DNA of 64,000 nt from Mesostigma viride. Taxonomy: Eukaryota; Streptophyta; Mesostigmatophyceae; Mesostigmatales; Mesostigmataceae. Below the pieces are notes generated by a model. That model worked only from the letters and a program-made list of their open reading frames with translations, had not been told where the DNA came from and made no database searches. The translations under genes were made by a program, and so were the position numbers. Of this stretch, positions 30,001-39,457 are shown one piece after another. The first letter of the stretch is position 1. Every line of letters begins with the position of its first letter. The stretch lies in NCBI GenBank assembly GCA_009746045.1, contig RPFO01000281.1, forward strand, positions 40,250 through 104,249, written 5' to 3'.

Positions 30001-33000
30001 CCCATAAGATTGGATAATGACCACCTGAGGAGTCGTTGCCTTGCGAATCCGTAGCCGTAATCGCACCCGCTGCCCACCATACCAATACACAGGTCACGGG
30101 TGAACTAGTTACTGGATGTCGTAAGGGGAATGAATGTTAAAGAGCTCTTCGATTGCGTCCAGGATAGAGAGCTCTTCAGTTGCGTTTAGGACAGAGAGCT
30201 CTTTGGTTGCATTCAGGACAGAGAGCTCTTTGGTTGCTTTCAGCATAGTCATGAAGGGGGTCATAACTAGGGTTTTTGGGCTTTCGGGAGGAACAAGCGC
30301 TTATGGACGCTATTATTGGCATGATTATTATCATTATTATTACTGTTATGACTATTATGACTATTATTATCTAGTGCTTCTGGACTCTCGAGTTGTCAGC
30401 TCTGACCAATTTTCTTTCGCAACAGGCATTTCAAAACAACGAACAAAGAAGGAAGAGGGTAGGGCGGAGGGAGGGGGAGGGGAGGGGGGAAAGGTGGGGG
30501 TGACAATAGGAGGTGAGAGCAGGAGGGCGCGGGAGGCTTTGATTAGGCCAGATGTGCCCTTACCTCATACACCAATTTTGTGACACCCATCATGACCATC
30601 ACAGCCAGGTTCTTAGCACTTGCCACTTGGCCAATGGCACTTGCCACTTGCCACTTGCCGCTTGCAGCTTGCCACTTGCCACTTGCCACCTGCCACCTGC
30701 CACCTGCCACCTGCCACCTGCCACCTGCCACCTGCCACCTGCCACGTGCCACGTGCTGCTTGCCGCTTGCCGCTTGCCGCTTGCCGCTTGCCGCTTGCCG
30801 CTTGCCGCTTGCCGCTTGCCGCTTGCCGCTTGCCGCTTGCCGCTTGCCGCTTGCCGCTTGCCGCTTGCCGCTTGCCGCTTGCCGCTTGCCGCTTGCCGCT
30901 TGCCGCTTGCCGCTTGCCGCTTGCCGCTTGCCGCTTGCCGCTTGCCGCTTGCCGCTTGCCGCTTGCCGCTTGCCGCTTGCCGCTTGCCGCTTGCCGCTTG
31001 CCGCTTGCCGCTTGCCGCTTGCCGCTTGCCGCTTGCCGCTTGCCGCTTGCCGCTTGCCGCTTGCCGCTTGCCGCTTGCCGCTTGCCGCTTGCCGCTTGCC
31101 GCTTGCCGCTTGCCGCTTGCCGCTTGCCGCTTGCCGCTTGCCGCTTGCCGCTTGCCGCTTGCCGCTTGCCGCTTGCCGCTTGCCGCTTGCCGCTTGCCGC
31201 TTGCCGCTTGCCGCTTGCCGCTTGCCGCTTGCCGCTTGCCGCTTGCCGCTTGCCGCTTGCCGCTTGCCTTGCCGCTTGCCTTGCCGCTTGCCTTGCCGCT
31301 TGCCGCTTGCCGCTTGCCGCTTGCCGCTTGCCGCTTGCCGCTTGCCGCTTGCCGCTTGCCGCTTGCCGCTTGCCGCTTGCCGCTTGCCGCTTGCCGCTTG
31401 CCGCTTGCCGCTTGCCGCTTGCCGCTTGCCGCTTGCCGCTTGCCGCTTGCCGCTTGCCGCTTGCCGCTTGCCGCTTGCCGCTTGCCGCTTGCCGCTTGCC
31501 GCTTGCCGCTTGCCGCTTGCCGCTTGCCGCTTGCCGCTTGCCGCTTGCCGCTTGCCGCTTGCCGCTTGCCGCTTGCCGCTTGCCGCTTGCCGCTTGCCGC
31601 TTGCCGCTTGCCGCTTGCCGCTTGCCGCTTGCCGCTTGCCGCTTGCCGCTTGCCGCTTGCCGCTTGCCGCTTGCCGCTTGCCACTTGCCTTGCCGCTTGC
31701 CGCTTGCCGCTTGCCGCTTGCCGCTTGCCGCTTGCCGCTTGCCGCTTGCCGCTTGCCGCTTGCCGCTTGCCGCTTGCCGCTTGCCGCTTGCCGCTTGCCG
31801 CTTGCCGCTTGCCGCTTGCCGCTTGCCGCTTGCCGCTTGCCGCTTGCCGCTTGCCACTTGCCACTTGCCATATGGCATTCTACAGTAGATACACAATACA
31901 CGGTTACTTCTTTATCAACAAGTACGTCCTGGTAACTGTAAATGTGTCACCTCTTAAAGCTTCCTTCTGATAATTGTGATATGGCCTGGCGTGCTTGCCT
32001 GTGTCTGTCTCCTTATGTGCAAAACAGGCACTCCAGCGGTGTCGGAGCCACTACAAAGTGCCGAGTGTGCAGATGGCAACGCCCGCCACGATGCTGGCAC
32101 ACGCAGAGGCTCGACTGCTGGTCAAGAAACAATATCCTTCCCAACAGGCCCTAACAGCCCCCCCACATTTCTTCCCACCCAGTAGGCTCTTACAGCCCCC
32201 CCCTTCCCCCATATACACACAGATAACACATGCTTGCACAAACACACATACCTCTATTCTTATTTCCACTCATATCTATTTCTCTATCTTTCTCTCTGCA
32301 TGCATGTTTGCGCAAGTAGTTGGCACCTGCTACACTCAGCTGGCAACTGCTGCATCCCATATCGGCTCCTGATGCAAGAGATCCGTCCCCTTTGCTTCTG
32401 CAGCTCTCTGCCTACATGTGCCTTTTTTTCCATTTTGCCTCGTTATTTACACTGATGCAGGCAGACTGCACAGAGATGAGCTTGGATGTGTAGGCATGGA
32501 AACAGGAGGCAGGCAGGCAGGCAGGCAGGAAGGCAGGCAGGCAGGCAGGCAGGCAGGCGCGCGCAGGCCATTGCCTTGTCACGCCCCCGGATGTGTCCGC
32601 TGGCACCTGTCCATATTTTAGCCGCTGTTCAAACCCTGTCGTCGCCCTTCCCCTGGCTTTTCATGCAATAGGACGATGCCTGTCTACCTGTCATGCTGAA
32701 TGCTGCGTGACCAGGGTCGATGCCCTGTGAGTCCCATGCGCCTGCCTGGCATTCTTTCACTTGAAAAGCCTAAACTCCATGAGGGTTGGGTACCATAATT
32801 GTTAGCAGAGAAAAAACCCTGTGCTGGTTTACTAGCGTACCATACTTCCATTTGTTAGCAGAAAACCCCTCGATGCTGATTTGATAGCATACCATACTTC
32901 CATGTTAGCAGAGTGAAACGTCTTTTTCTGGTTTGCACGCATACCATGCCTCCGATTGTCAGCACAACCCCTCTTATGCTGGCTTATCCTCGGCAGCATA

Positions 33001-36000
33001 GTATTAGTCTATTGGCCAACAGACAGATCCTTGACTGGGGCAGAGGTCCTTGACTGGCCGTGCCGGCATCGCACGGTGGGCGCCATCAGCAAGGCCGTCA
33101 AGCTGCTGGAGGAGGCGTACGCGCTCAACGTGAGCTTGCGGGGGGGCAAGGTAGGGCCCGTACACTATAGCATTGCATTCATACCGCTACAACTATTGTA
33201 CAATGGATGTATGCTATAACCATTATGAGGCTTTGGAGGAGGCGTACGCGCTCAACGTGAGCCTGTGGGGGGGCAAGGTAGGGCCCGTAATTATGCACAC
33301 TTGTAAGTACACTATCTGCCGCGTGACAAACCCTATCCTAGTGGCCCCTTATCCTAGTGGCCCTCCTTTAACTAGAGCCATTGAACAAGGCTCGTGTGAA
33401 GTGCACAACTGCGTATACCAATGGGTACGTATAGCTTATCTACGTGTGGCAGTGTAAGCCGCCTATGTGCTGTCGTTGCTATCAGCTGCATCAAGGAGCA
33501 AGCAGCCACATTCCTGGGCCACATTCCTGAGCATCGTACACTACTATCAAATTTAACCCTCGTTTCCCTTTTCGTACGTTCTAAAAGCCTATCTGCCGTT
33601 TGGTGCCTTGTAAATGCCTAGCTGCCTTTTCGAGCCTTCTAAATGCCTAGCTGTCTTTTCGAGCCTTCTAAACGCCTAGCTGCCTTTTTGTACCTTCTAA
33701 ATGCCTAGCTGCCGGGGCAGTACATGTTTCCCCTATGCAGTGCCCCCAGCCTCCCATGGTCGTGTTGACATTTCTGGTATCTGCTCACAAGACCGGCAAT
33801 TTTGCTTGGAACAGACGCATGGGGCTGAATTTTCTGTGCAGATGATCTATTCTATATTCACCCACGTTGGTGAAGACGTTGATGTACTACTACATCTTCT
33901 AGTTACAGTGATTTAGGGTGCTTGAGTTAGAAAGGAGCTTGACGTTACAAGCGACATGTCTCCTATCCTCCACGCAACCACTAGCACCCACAGGACCTGC
34001 TACAGGTGGACGTCCTCATGGTGTGCGCGTCCACCCACCTATCTACTTTGGTTTCTGGGTTCCCTAATCATCATGCGATGGCAACACAGGACCTGCTAAC
34101 CCTGGACGTCCTCATAGTGCGCGCGTCCACCCACCTATCTACTTTGGTTTCTGGTTCCCTATTCGTCATCCAATGGCAACACAGGACCTGCTTAACCTGG
34201 ACATACTGATGGTGCACGCGTCCACCCACGTGTTGGCGGGTGACCGCAAGAAGGCGCGTGTTGCGGGTGATGGCAGCGGCGAAGGGCAGGCCAACGAGGC
34301 CAGCCCGACAGATAGCGATAAGGGGGCGAATCGGCACTACGGCAAGGCGGTCGAGGACTACTACTTGGTACGGGAATAGGAGAACAGGTAGTATGGCAAG
34401 GGCCAAGGGGGTCGAGGACTGTTACTTGGTACGGAAATAATAGAACTGGCAGAATGACAAGGCAGTCCAGGACTAGTATTTGGTATGGGAATAGGAGATT
34501 AGGCAGCATGGGAAGGTGGTCAGGAACCACCGCTTTGTACGACACTCAGAGCTCAGGCAGCGTGGGAAAGCAATAACTAGCATTACTTGGTGCAAGAGCA
34601 GGAGAACAACACCATGGTTAGGCGGTCGAGGACTACTACTTGGAATGGGAATAGGACATCGGATCAGCATGGAAAAGCAGTAGCAGACGTAGTATTTGGT
34701 GAACGAAAAGTAGTATAAGAACAAGCGTTATGGCAAGGCGGTCGAGGACTACTACTTGGTACAGGGACAGGAGAACAAGCCGTGTTCCAGAACCACTGGC
34801 ACCGTTGCGAGTCCACTTCCTTTGAACTGAGCGCCGCATTGAACCATTCCAGTCGTAGCTGAGCGACATTTATGCCAGACAGTGTTACTTACCTGGTCTA
34901 GTCTCCTGACAGAAGTGTTACAGTTGCTTAGCTGTTCTTATCTCTTACATAGTATTGTTGTCATTCACCCCTTGCACCCACGAGCGTGTTTGGCACCCAG
35001 GCAGCTGTCGCTGCATATTCTTGCAGGTTGATCACGCAAACATGGGGGGGGTGCCTTGTGAAGCCATAGCATGCCTACTGCTGTTCCTGCTCATGTGAAG
35101 ACTCGCCGTTGCTCTCCTGCTGTTGCTATTGCTGTCACTGTGCGTGACCTGCCAGGCCTGGGAAATCCTGGACTCCAACTACGGTTCTAACTGCGAAGCC
35201 ATGGGCGAGCTCTACTGCCGGATCGCAGAGGTGAGGGGGCCGCAGGCCTTGCCCACCTATCAGTTGTCAGCGCGGATTCCCTCATGGCCCAACATGTGGG
35301 CACTGCCATGCATGCCAGCGTGGCTACTAGGCCCCACTCTGCCACTGTTACTCCTTGTTTACAATTCTTTATGCATCGTTGATCCATGGTTGACCGGTTC
35401 TTTATCAATTGTTTACGGATTGTTTATCCATGGTTTACCCATTTTCCATTGTGTATCTATTGTTTACCCGTTGTTTACCAACTGTCATTCCATTGTCACT
35501 TCATGATCACTCCGTTGTTTACCAAATGTTTATCCATTGTTTACCCACTGTGCATCAATTGTACACCCATTCTTTACCAGTAGTTAATATATTTTAATTA
35601 TTATTTGTTGCCCATTGTTTACTTTACCCATGGACCAATTCACCTCCCCGGCTGCTTCCGCCATGGGCCCCCTTTCGGAAATGCAGGCGCTGCAGAAGCA
35701 GTCCGAAGACGAACAAGCGGCCGAGATGTACAAGAAAGGGATCGGCGTCTACAAGGCCACGGGGCCCTCGGCGGATTCCAAGCTCAAGCTGGCGTCCGCC
35801 TGCTACAAGCTGTCCCTGCTCTACTACCGCATGGAGGTGGGTCTGCGGGTGCTACATGCTGTGCTTGCATCTCATGGAGGTGGGTGGTTGCCTGCCACCG
35901 GCTGTGCTTGCACATTGAGGTGGTGCTAGGTGTGGTACATGCTGTGCTGGCACCGCATGGAGGTCGGCGTGGGAATGCATCTGGCCTCGCACCCCTCGCG

Positions 36001-38183
36001 CATGCATGCAGGTGGGTCAGCGCATGCGACCTGCGGTGCTTGCTATACTACCTCATATGTTTCTCCCCCTCTCTTGTCCTCCTTCCCCCCCCCCCCCGCC
36101 CCCCAACCTTGCATCATCCTCTTCTTACCAGCACAGCAGAGCTCATTTCCTTGCCTCTGTTAGAAAGCTACCTTACAACACATTGTCATTGATGCCTCGC
36201 TACAAATGAGAAAGGGTAGTGAAGTGTTCTTATGGGAGACCTTGTATCATTCTCTTGCCTCGACCGGAGAGCTGCCCCAGGACATTGAAACTTTTGGCAC
36301 TGCATTGCCTTTTATCACCTTGCACCATGCATGGCCGCAACTGCAGAGCTACCCGGACATTAAAACCGTGGCCACTGAATTGTCTCAATCTACACCTTGC
36401 CCCATGCATTGCTGAAACGCAGAGTTACCCAAACATTGAAACTGTGGCCATTGAATTGCCTCAATTCAACACCTTGCACCATGCATTGCCTCAGCCGCAG
36501 AGCTACCCGGACATTAAAGCCGTGGCCACTGAAAACCGTAGCCTCACTTTAACACCTTGCCCCACGCATTGCCTTAACCGCAGAGCTACCCGGACGCGCT
36601 TCCGGCCATCGCAGAGTCGGTCAAGTTCCACGAAGAGTCGCTGGGGGAGAGCCATGTGGACACCCTGCATGTGAGTGGCGGGTTATGAATTGCCCACCAT
36701 GCATTGCCTACCACGCACCGAATGTCTGGAAAGTAAGTTCACCACATACTGCCCACTACACACTGCGCACTACACACTGCCCACTGCACACTGCACACCA
36801 CACCGCTCATTTCTACAGCAGTTCTCTGCTGTACACCCTGCAATAGATGCCACGTACTCCGCATGTGAGCACGGCCACCTCTTTTGCAGGTACCCTGCAC
36901 TGGTCTGGGGGCATCTGTGGTAATTGGCAGGGGAAGAAGCCAAGAAAGAAACTGAACAGACTATCTTCCAACTTCCGTGAGCCTTAATGCCCACGACATG
37001 TGTGCATGAACAGTGGATGGTATGGCTGGTCGCTTTATTGCTTGCCCATTCCGCATTCATAATAGCTTATCTTGAGCAAGCACATACTACTATGCCCGCT
37101 CGAGTCATTAAGGGGACGTAAATTCATTATGTAGATGAGAGGCTCTTTCCTCAGCCCAGTAAGCCCACGGCCAACTCCAGACCAACACACACACACACGT
37201 AAATATTCCCCTCTCCTCCCCCCTCCACGCTTTCCCTCAACCCCCTCACACACAGATCACCCTCTTTATGCTTCAGCACTCCCCTGGCCTGGTATCTCGG
37301 TGCCCTGTGCGTCGTCTTTGCTTATTCCATTTTCTTTTTCTTTTTTTTTCTTTAGGTCTTAAAGCACCAGGGGCTCATGCTCTTCAAGGGCGACGACCTA
37401 GAGGGTGCGGACAAGGTCTACCGCGTCATGGTGGCGCGACACGAGGAGACATCGGGCAAGGAGTCGGCGCAAGTGGCCGAGGTGATTGGCAAAGTAGCGG
37501 CCTGCCTGCCTTAATTGCAGAGGTAGTGGGCCATCTGCTATGGGTGGTTGGTGAGTAGAAACCAGCCTTGACTGTGGAGGAAACAATAGGCCATTTGCTA
37601 TGGGTGAGCCGAAAGTAGGAAACTTTTGATGGGCCATTCGCTACGGGTGAGCGGAAGGTGAGAAGCTGCCTGTTATACGGAGTGAGATAAGCGGTGAGTC
37701 TGTAGATGTAACCCGATGCGGAAACGGTAAGCAGCAAGCAAGCAGCGGGGGGGGGGGGGGCAAACAGCAGAGAAGCAAGCGATGGGTTATAGACGTAGTC
37801 TGACCCAGAGAAAGTAAGCGGTAAGCATGGAGGTTTCTGCAAGTTCACTGAACATGGCTGTTCCAAGAATTCACTTATAACTGGTGTCAGTAGTATTTCG
37901 TGAGTATCATTTATTTGTCCAACTAGCTAATTTTGCTGTGGTTGGTTGGTTGGTTGGTTGAACGTCTACGAAACACGACTCTCTCTCCCCCCACCCCCCA
38001 CCCTAGGCGCTCAAGTACCTAGCGAACGTCAATGTGGCACGCGAGAACATGGGCGAGGCGTGCAGCCTGTACGAGCGCGCGCTGGCCATCATACGCAAGG
38101 TGCACGGGTCCAAGAGCCGACGCGCCAAGGACCTGGAGACGCGGCTGGCGGATGTCCGCAGGATGTGGCAGAGCATGCGTTGA
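21041..38183 (+). CDS. UBR-box / acidic linker / TPR protein, 16 exons
   Basis: Exons: 21041-21153, 21442-21494, 22927-22993, 23418-23500, 24384-24802, 27330-27425, 28087-28236, 29897-29932, 32028-32131, 33075-33129, 34185-34367, 35156-35230, 35687-35836, 36584-36670, 37356-37481, 38007-38183. Phases agree at every junction and give 657 residues. Residues 16-83 form a complete UBR box: C16, C29/C32, C41/C44, H50/H53, C66/C68 and C80/H83, with CDCGDPSAWK as in N-recognins. Residues ~106-245 are an acidic, Lys/Ser-containing linker. Residues ~246-657 are TPR-like helices (RKGDHERAVEYFTQ, KAVKLLEEAYALN, EQAAEMYKKGIGVYKATG, GEACSLYERALAI), resembling kinesin-light-chain or NPHP3-type repeats. By family, UBR boxes bind N-terminal degrons; there is no RING or HECT here, so it may be an adaptor rather than a ligase. 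I know no described UBR+TPR family. Introns hold giant arrays and exon-edge copies. Confidence 0.85.
22994..23417 (+). repeat. Donor-side copies of the third UBR exon
   Basis: The exon end GGGGACCCGAGCGCGTGGAA (22965 onward) recurs as GGGGACCCGAGCGCCTGGAA at about 23063 and as a weaker copy (CCGAGCGCCTGGCAACCCAG) at about 23214. Both lie in the following intron and the copied blocks reach the splice junction. Confidence 0.8.
23528..23585. repeat. (CCCAATAT)n octamer repeat
   Basis: About seven units of CCAATATC/CCAATACC just downstream of exon 23418-23500, within the intron. Confidence 0.9.
24982..25128. repeat. C-rich hexamer array (CCTCGC/CCCCGC)
   Basis: Begins as (CCCTCG)n and drifts to (CCCCCG)n with length variants. 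It lies in the 2.5-kb intron between exons 24384-24802 and 27330-27425, immediately before the nonamer array. Confidence 0.95.
25189..27056. repeat. (CTCCTATTG)n nonamer array, about 1.87 kb
   Basis: About 207 units of a 9-bp repeat. The first ~1.48 kb (to about 26668) is essentially invariant; the last ~390 bp is a mosaic of TTGCTCCTA, TTGCCCCTA and TCGCCCCTA variants. Because 9 is a multiple of three, all frames stay open and give false poly-Leu, API-repeat and SYC-repeat ORFs. Splice evidence puts the array wholly inside an intron of the UBR-TPR gene. Confidence 0.98.
27426..27830 (+). repeat. Six or so donor-side copies of the sixth exon edge
   Basis: The exon end GAGTACTTCACGCAG/GTGGG (27411-27430) recurs as GCGCAGGTGGGCAAG (27471), GAGCACTTTGCGCAGGAGGG (27512), GAGCACTTCGCGCAGGTGGG (27563), GATTACTTCACGCAGG (27623), GAGAACTTCGCGCAGGTCGG (27714) and GGCGCAGGTCGGCATGG (27806). 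Every copy keeps the CAG/GT-like junction, so several could act as decoy donors. Confidence 0.85.
27921..28086 (+). repeat. Two acceptor-side copies of the seventh exon edge
   Basis: CACTCGCGTACGCCYACCTG with its preceding CGCCAG or CGCAAG occurs at 27921 and 28001, and then as the real exon start at 28082. The period is 80-81 bp and each copy has its own pyrimidine-rich lead. Confidence 0.9.
28395..28512 (-). repeat. tRNA-related SINE-like repeat, copy 3
   Basis: The minus strand reads CTCTCCGGTAAAGAG, GGATCAGGAGACC, TCGCGAAATCATGC, AGAGGTCC and a diverged B box (TGTCTGAATCC). It is in the intron after exon 28087-28236 of the UBR-TPR gene. Confidence 0.5.
28970..29340. repeat. 33-bp minisatellite, about 11 copies
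   Basis: Unit contains TTTACCAGGCATTTGCATTT and ATCGGGCCGGTGC with small variants. Unit length is a multiple of three, which creates long but meaningless ORFs on both strands. Intronic in the UBR-TPR gene. A short (AC)n tract also lies at 28658-28692. Confidence 0.95.
30134..30247. repeat. 27-bp minisatellite, 4 copies
   Basis: Four units of AGAGCTCTTTGGTTGCATTC plus AGGACAG in the same intron as the heptamer array. Confidence 0.9.
30632..31868. repeat. (GCTTGCC)n heptamer array, about 1.2 kb
   Basis: About 170 units. Edges are (ACTTGCC/ACCTGCC) variants, the core is pure GCTTGCC, and it is interrupted by three GCTTGCCTTGCC units at about 31261-31296 and another at 31680-31692. All six frames are open for over 400 codons, an artefact of a stop-free heptamer. 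Intronic, between exons 29897-29932 and 32028-32131. Confidence 0.98.
32132..33074 (+). other. Putative U12-type AT-AC intron in the UBR-TPR gene
   Basis: Exon 32028-32131 has no usable GT donor but is followed exactly by ATATCCTT, the minor-spliceosome AT-AC donor consensus. A perfect branch motif TCCTTGAC lies at 33047-33054, with a second copy at 33028-33035. AC at 33073-33074 precedes the next exon, about 20 nt after the branch A. Joining there restores the frame across K-Q-V-G and leads into KAVKLLEEAYALN. The intron also holds a (GGCA)n tract at about 32511-32560. Confidence 0.75.
33130..34184 (+). repeat. Exon-edge copies on both sides of one UBR-TPR intron
   Basis: The end of exon 33075-33129 with its donor (GGAGGAGGCGTACGCGCTCA, AACGTGAGC) is duplicated at 33236-33290. 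The start of exon 34185-34367 (ACAGGACCTGCT...GTCCACCCACCT) occurs in two upstream copies at about 33989 and 34085, with 96-bp period; both would code ASTHL. A ~28-bp TTCTAAATGCCTAGCTGCC repeat lies at about 33580-33712. Confidence 0.85.
34368..35155 (+). repeat. Degraded donor-side copies of exon 34185-34367
   Basis: The exon end GGCAAGGCGGTCGAGGACTA followed by CTACTTGGTACGG recurs in increasingly diverged form at about 34396, 34460, 34522, 34622 and 34734. Copies keep the ACTTGGTA junction. The pattern is an exon-intron border multiplied into the intron. Confidence 0.8.
35837..36583 (+). repeat. Donor- and acceptor-side exon copies, UBR-TPR intron
   Basis: The end of exon 35687-35836 (CCGCATGGAG/GTGGGT) recurs at about 35867-35885 and 35952-35972. 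The start of exon 36584-36670 (GCAGAGCTACCCGGACGCGC) recurs at about 36264, 36342, 36421 and 36496, usually as GAGCTACCCGGACATTAAA, with ~75-90 bp period and an included CACCTTGCMCCATGCATTGC spacer. Confidence 0.85.
37482..38006 (+). repeat. Last UBR-TPR intron with degenerate tandem copies
   Basis: GGCCATYTGCTATGGGTG-type blocks occur at about 37529, 37591 and 37631, alternating with GTGAGTAGAAA-like blocks, and a poly-G run lies at 37747-37759. These look like multiplied donor-side sequence, although the match to the exon itself is weaker than at other introns. Confidence 0.5.
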
Positions 38184-38639
38184 GACAACGAGACAGCTAC
38201 TAGGAGTTGCTTAGTTCATGATGAGACAGGTGCCGCCGCTGGGATGGCACGCAGCACGCAACGTTGTTGATCACCGTACCTTGGTACTTGCGCATATCAC
38301 TGCGATGTTGGGCCTGCCATGGAGGTAACCTACACCCTGGAGTGTAAATGGCAGAGGGCAAGGGTGTTTAAGTTAGTAAGTACTTGGGATCACCCTCGTG
38401 AAATGTATACTTGCGTGTCATGTGCATAGGCATGCCACGGAGTACTGTGCTGATATCATTAGAAAAATAATTACACGAAAGTTTAAACAAACAGACAAAT
38501 ATCGTCTGCGTCACGCCCCAACCATCTTGTACTAGATGGGGACATGATCCTCATCCGAGCTGTCCTCTACTGTGATGGCAGACGAGGCGACCTATAGTGT
38601 AGGCGCTATCCTCAGGGGCAATAGCCTACACCTGTGGTC
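38184..38639. other. 3' flank of the UBR-TPR gene, nothing recognised
   Basis: No open frame or repeat family identified. The gene's 3' UTR should lie here. Confidence 0.4.
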
Positions 38640-39270
38640 GGACCTCTACCCCGGCTAGTACTCAATGGGCCGCGGGGGCGTGAGGAGACAACAGGAAAAT
38701 TCCCTGCAGGAAGGTGCTTATATTGCAAAGGGCAGCCCATTTCTCCTCATGGCAATCATGTGGGCTGGCATGGATAGTCTCGATCTCAAGCTCTGCCCCC
38801 GCAAGCAGTTGTGTCACATAAGTCCGGGTCGTGCCGCGTCGGTGCGGGGCGCGTGCAATTGTCGGCCAGTGGGTTGCGAGGGGACAAGGGGCACCCGGCT
38901 TGCCATATAGGAGGAGATGTCTACCTTGTTGGCCCCCGGCCGGCAGGGCCCACGCCCACATCGATATTCGCCTTGTCTGTGCGGGCAAGATGGCCGGCAA
39001 AGAGTAGGCGGCGAACGTCGGATGGTATGGGTGACAGGCCGGAGGGAGCTCACAGTAGAGCTCGGCCCGGGCCAGTGCGGCGCTTTCGGTAGCGGACGCC
39101 GAGGATATGACGGAGGATTTTAGTGGCGGAGCCGTCAAGCTGCTTGCTCAGCGCCTTGTCCAGGGTCCACGCCTCGCGCAGCCGTAAAGGAGGACGGGCT
39201 GCTGAGGACAAGAGCCTTGAACAGAATGTGCTTGCGCCGCTCATGCACTCATGTAGCGGCATGTCCAGAA
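38640..39270 (-). pseudogene. LINE reverse transcriptase C-terminal relic
   Basis: On the minus strand a broken reading frame includes EAWTLDKALSKQLDGSATK, LRHILGVRYRK and, after frame changes, LPPVTHTIR. This is the typical region downstream of the RT core in CR1/RTE-like non-LTR elements (EAWTLTK.LEKRLDG..T..LR...NV). Frameshifts and stops show that it is dead. It lies just beyond the UBR-TPR gene and opens the transposon-rich part of the window. Confidence 0.6.
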
Positions 39271-39457
39271 CCTGTCGATGCGGCGGAGGGTCACCCAGGC
39301 CTGGCCGATTGATTTACACGTAACTGCGTCACGTGCATGAGCAGTTCTAAGTAGACTCAAGGAAATGAATATGGGATGGGGTGGATGGATGTAGCTATGC
39401 CTAGTTCCTAGTTACAGGCCTGGCAAAATCGCGGGGTTTAGGATTTCTTCTGCCGTG

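Noticed and set aside
30543-31970. Six overlapping ORFs of over 400 codons on both strands
   Set aside because: Artefact of the stop-free GCTTGCC heptamer.
38662-39138. 158-codon minus ORF as an independent gene
   Set aside because: It is a shifted frame through a decayed LINE RT tail; recognisable motifs occur in several frames.
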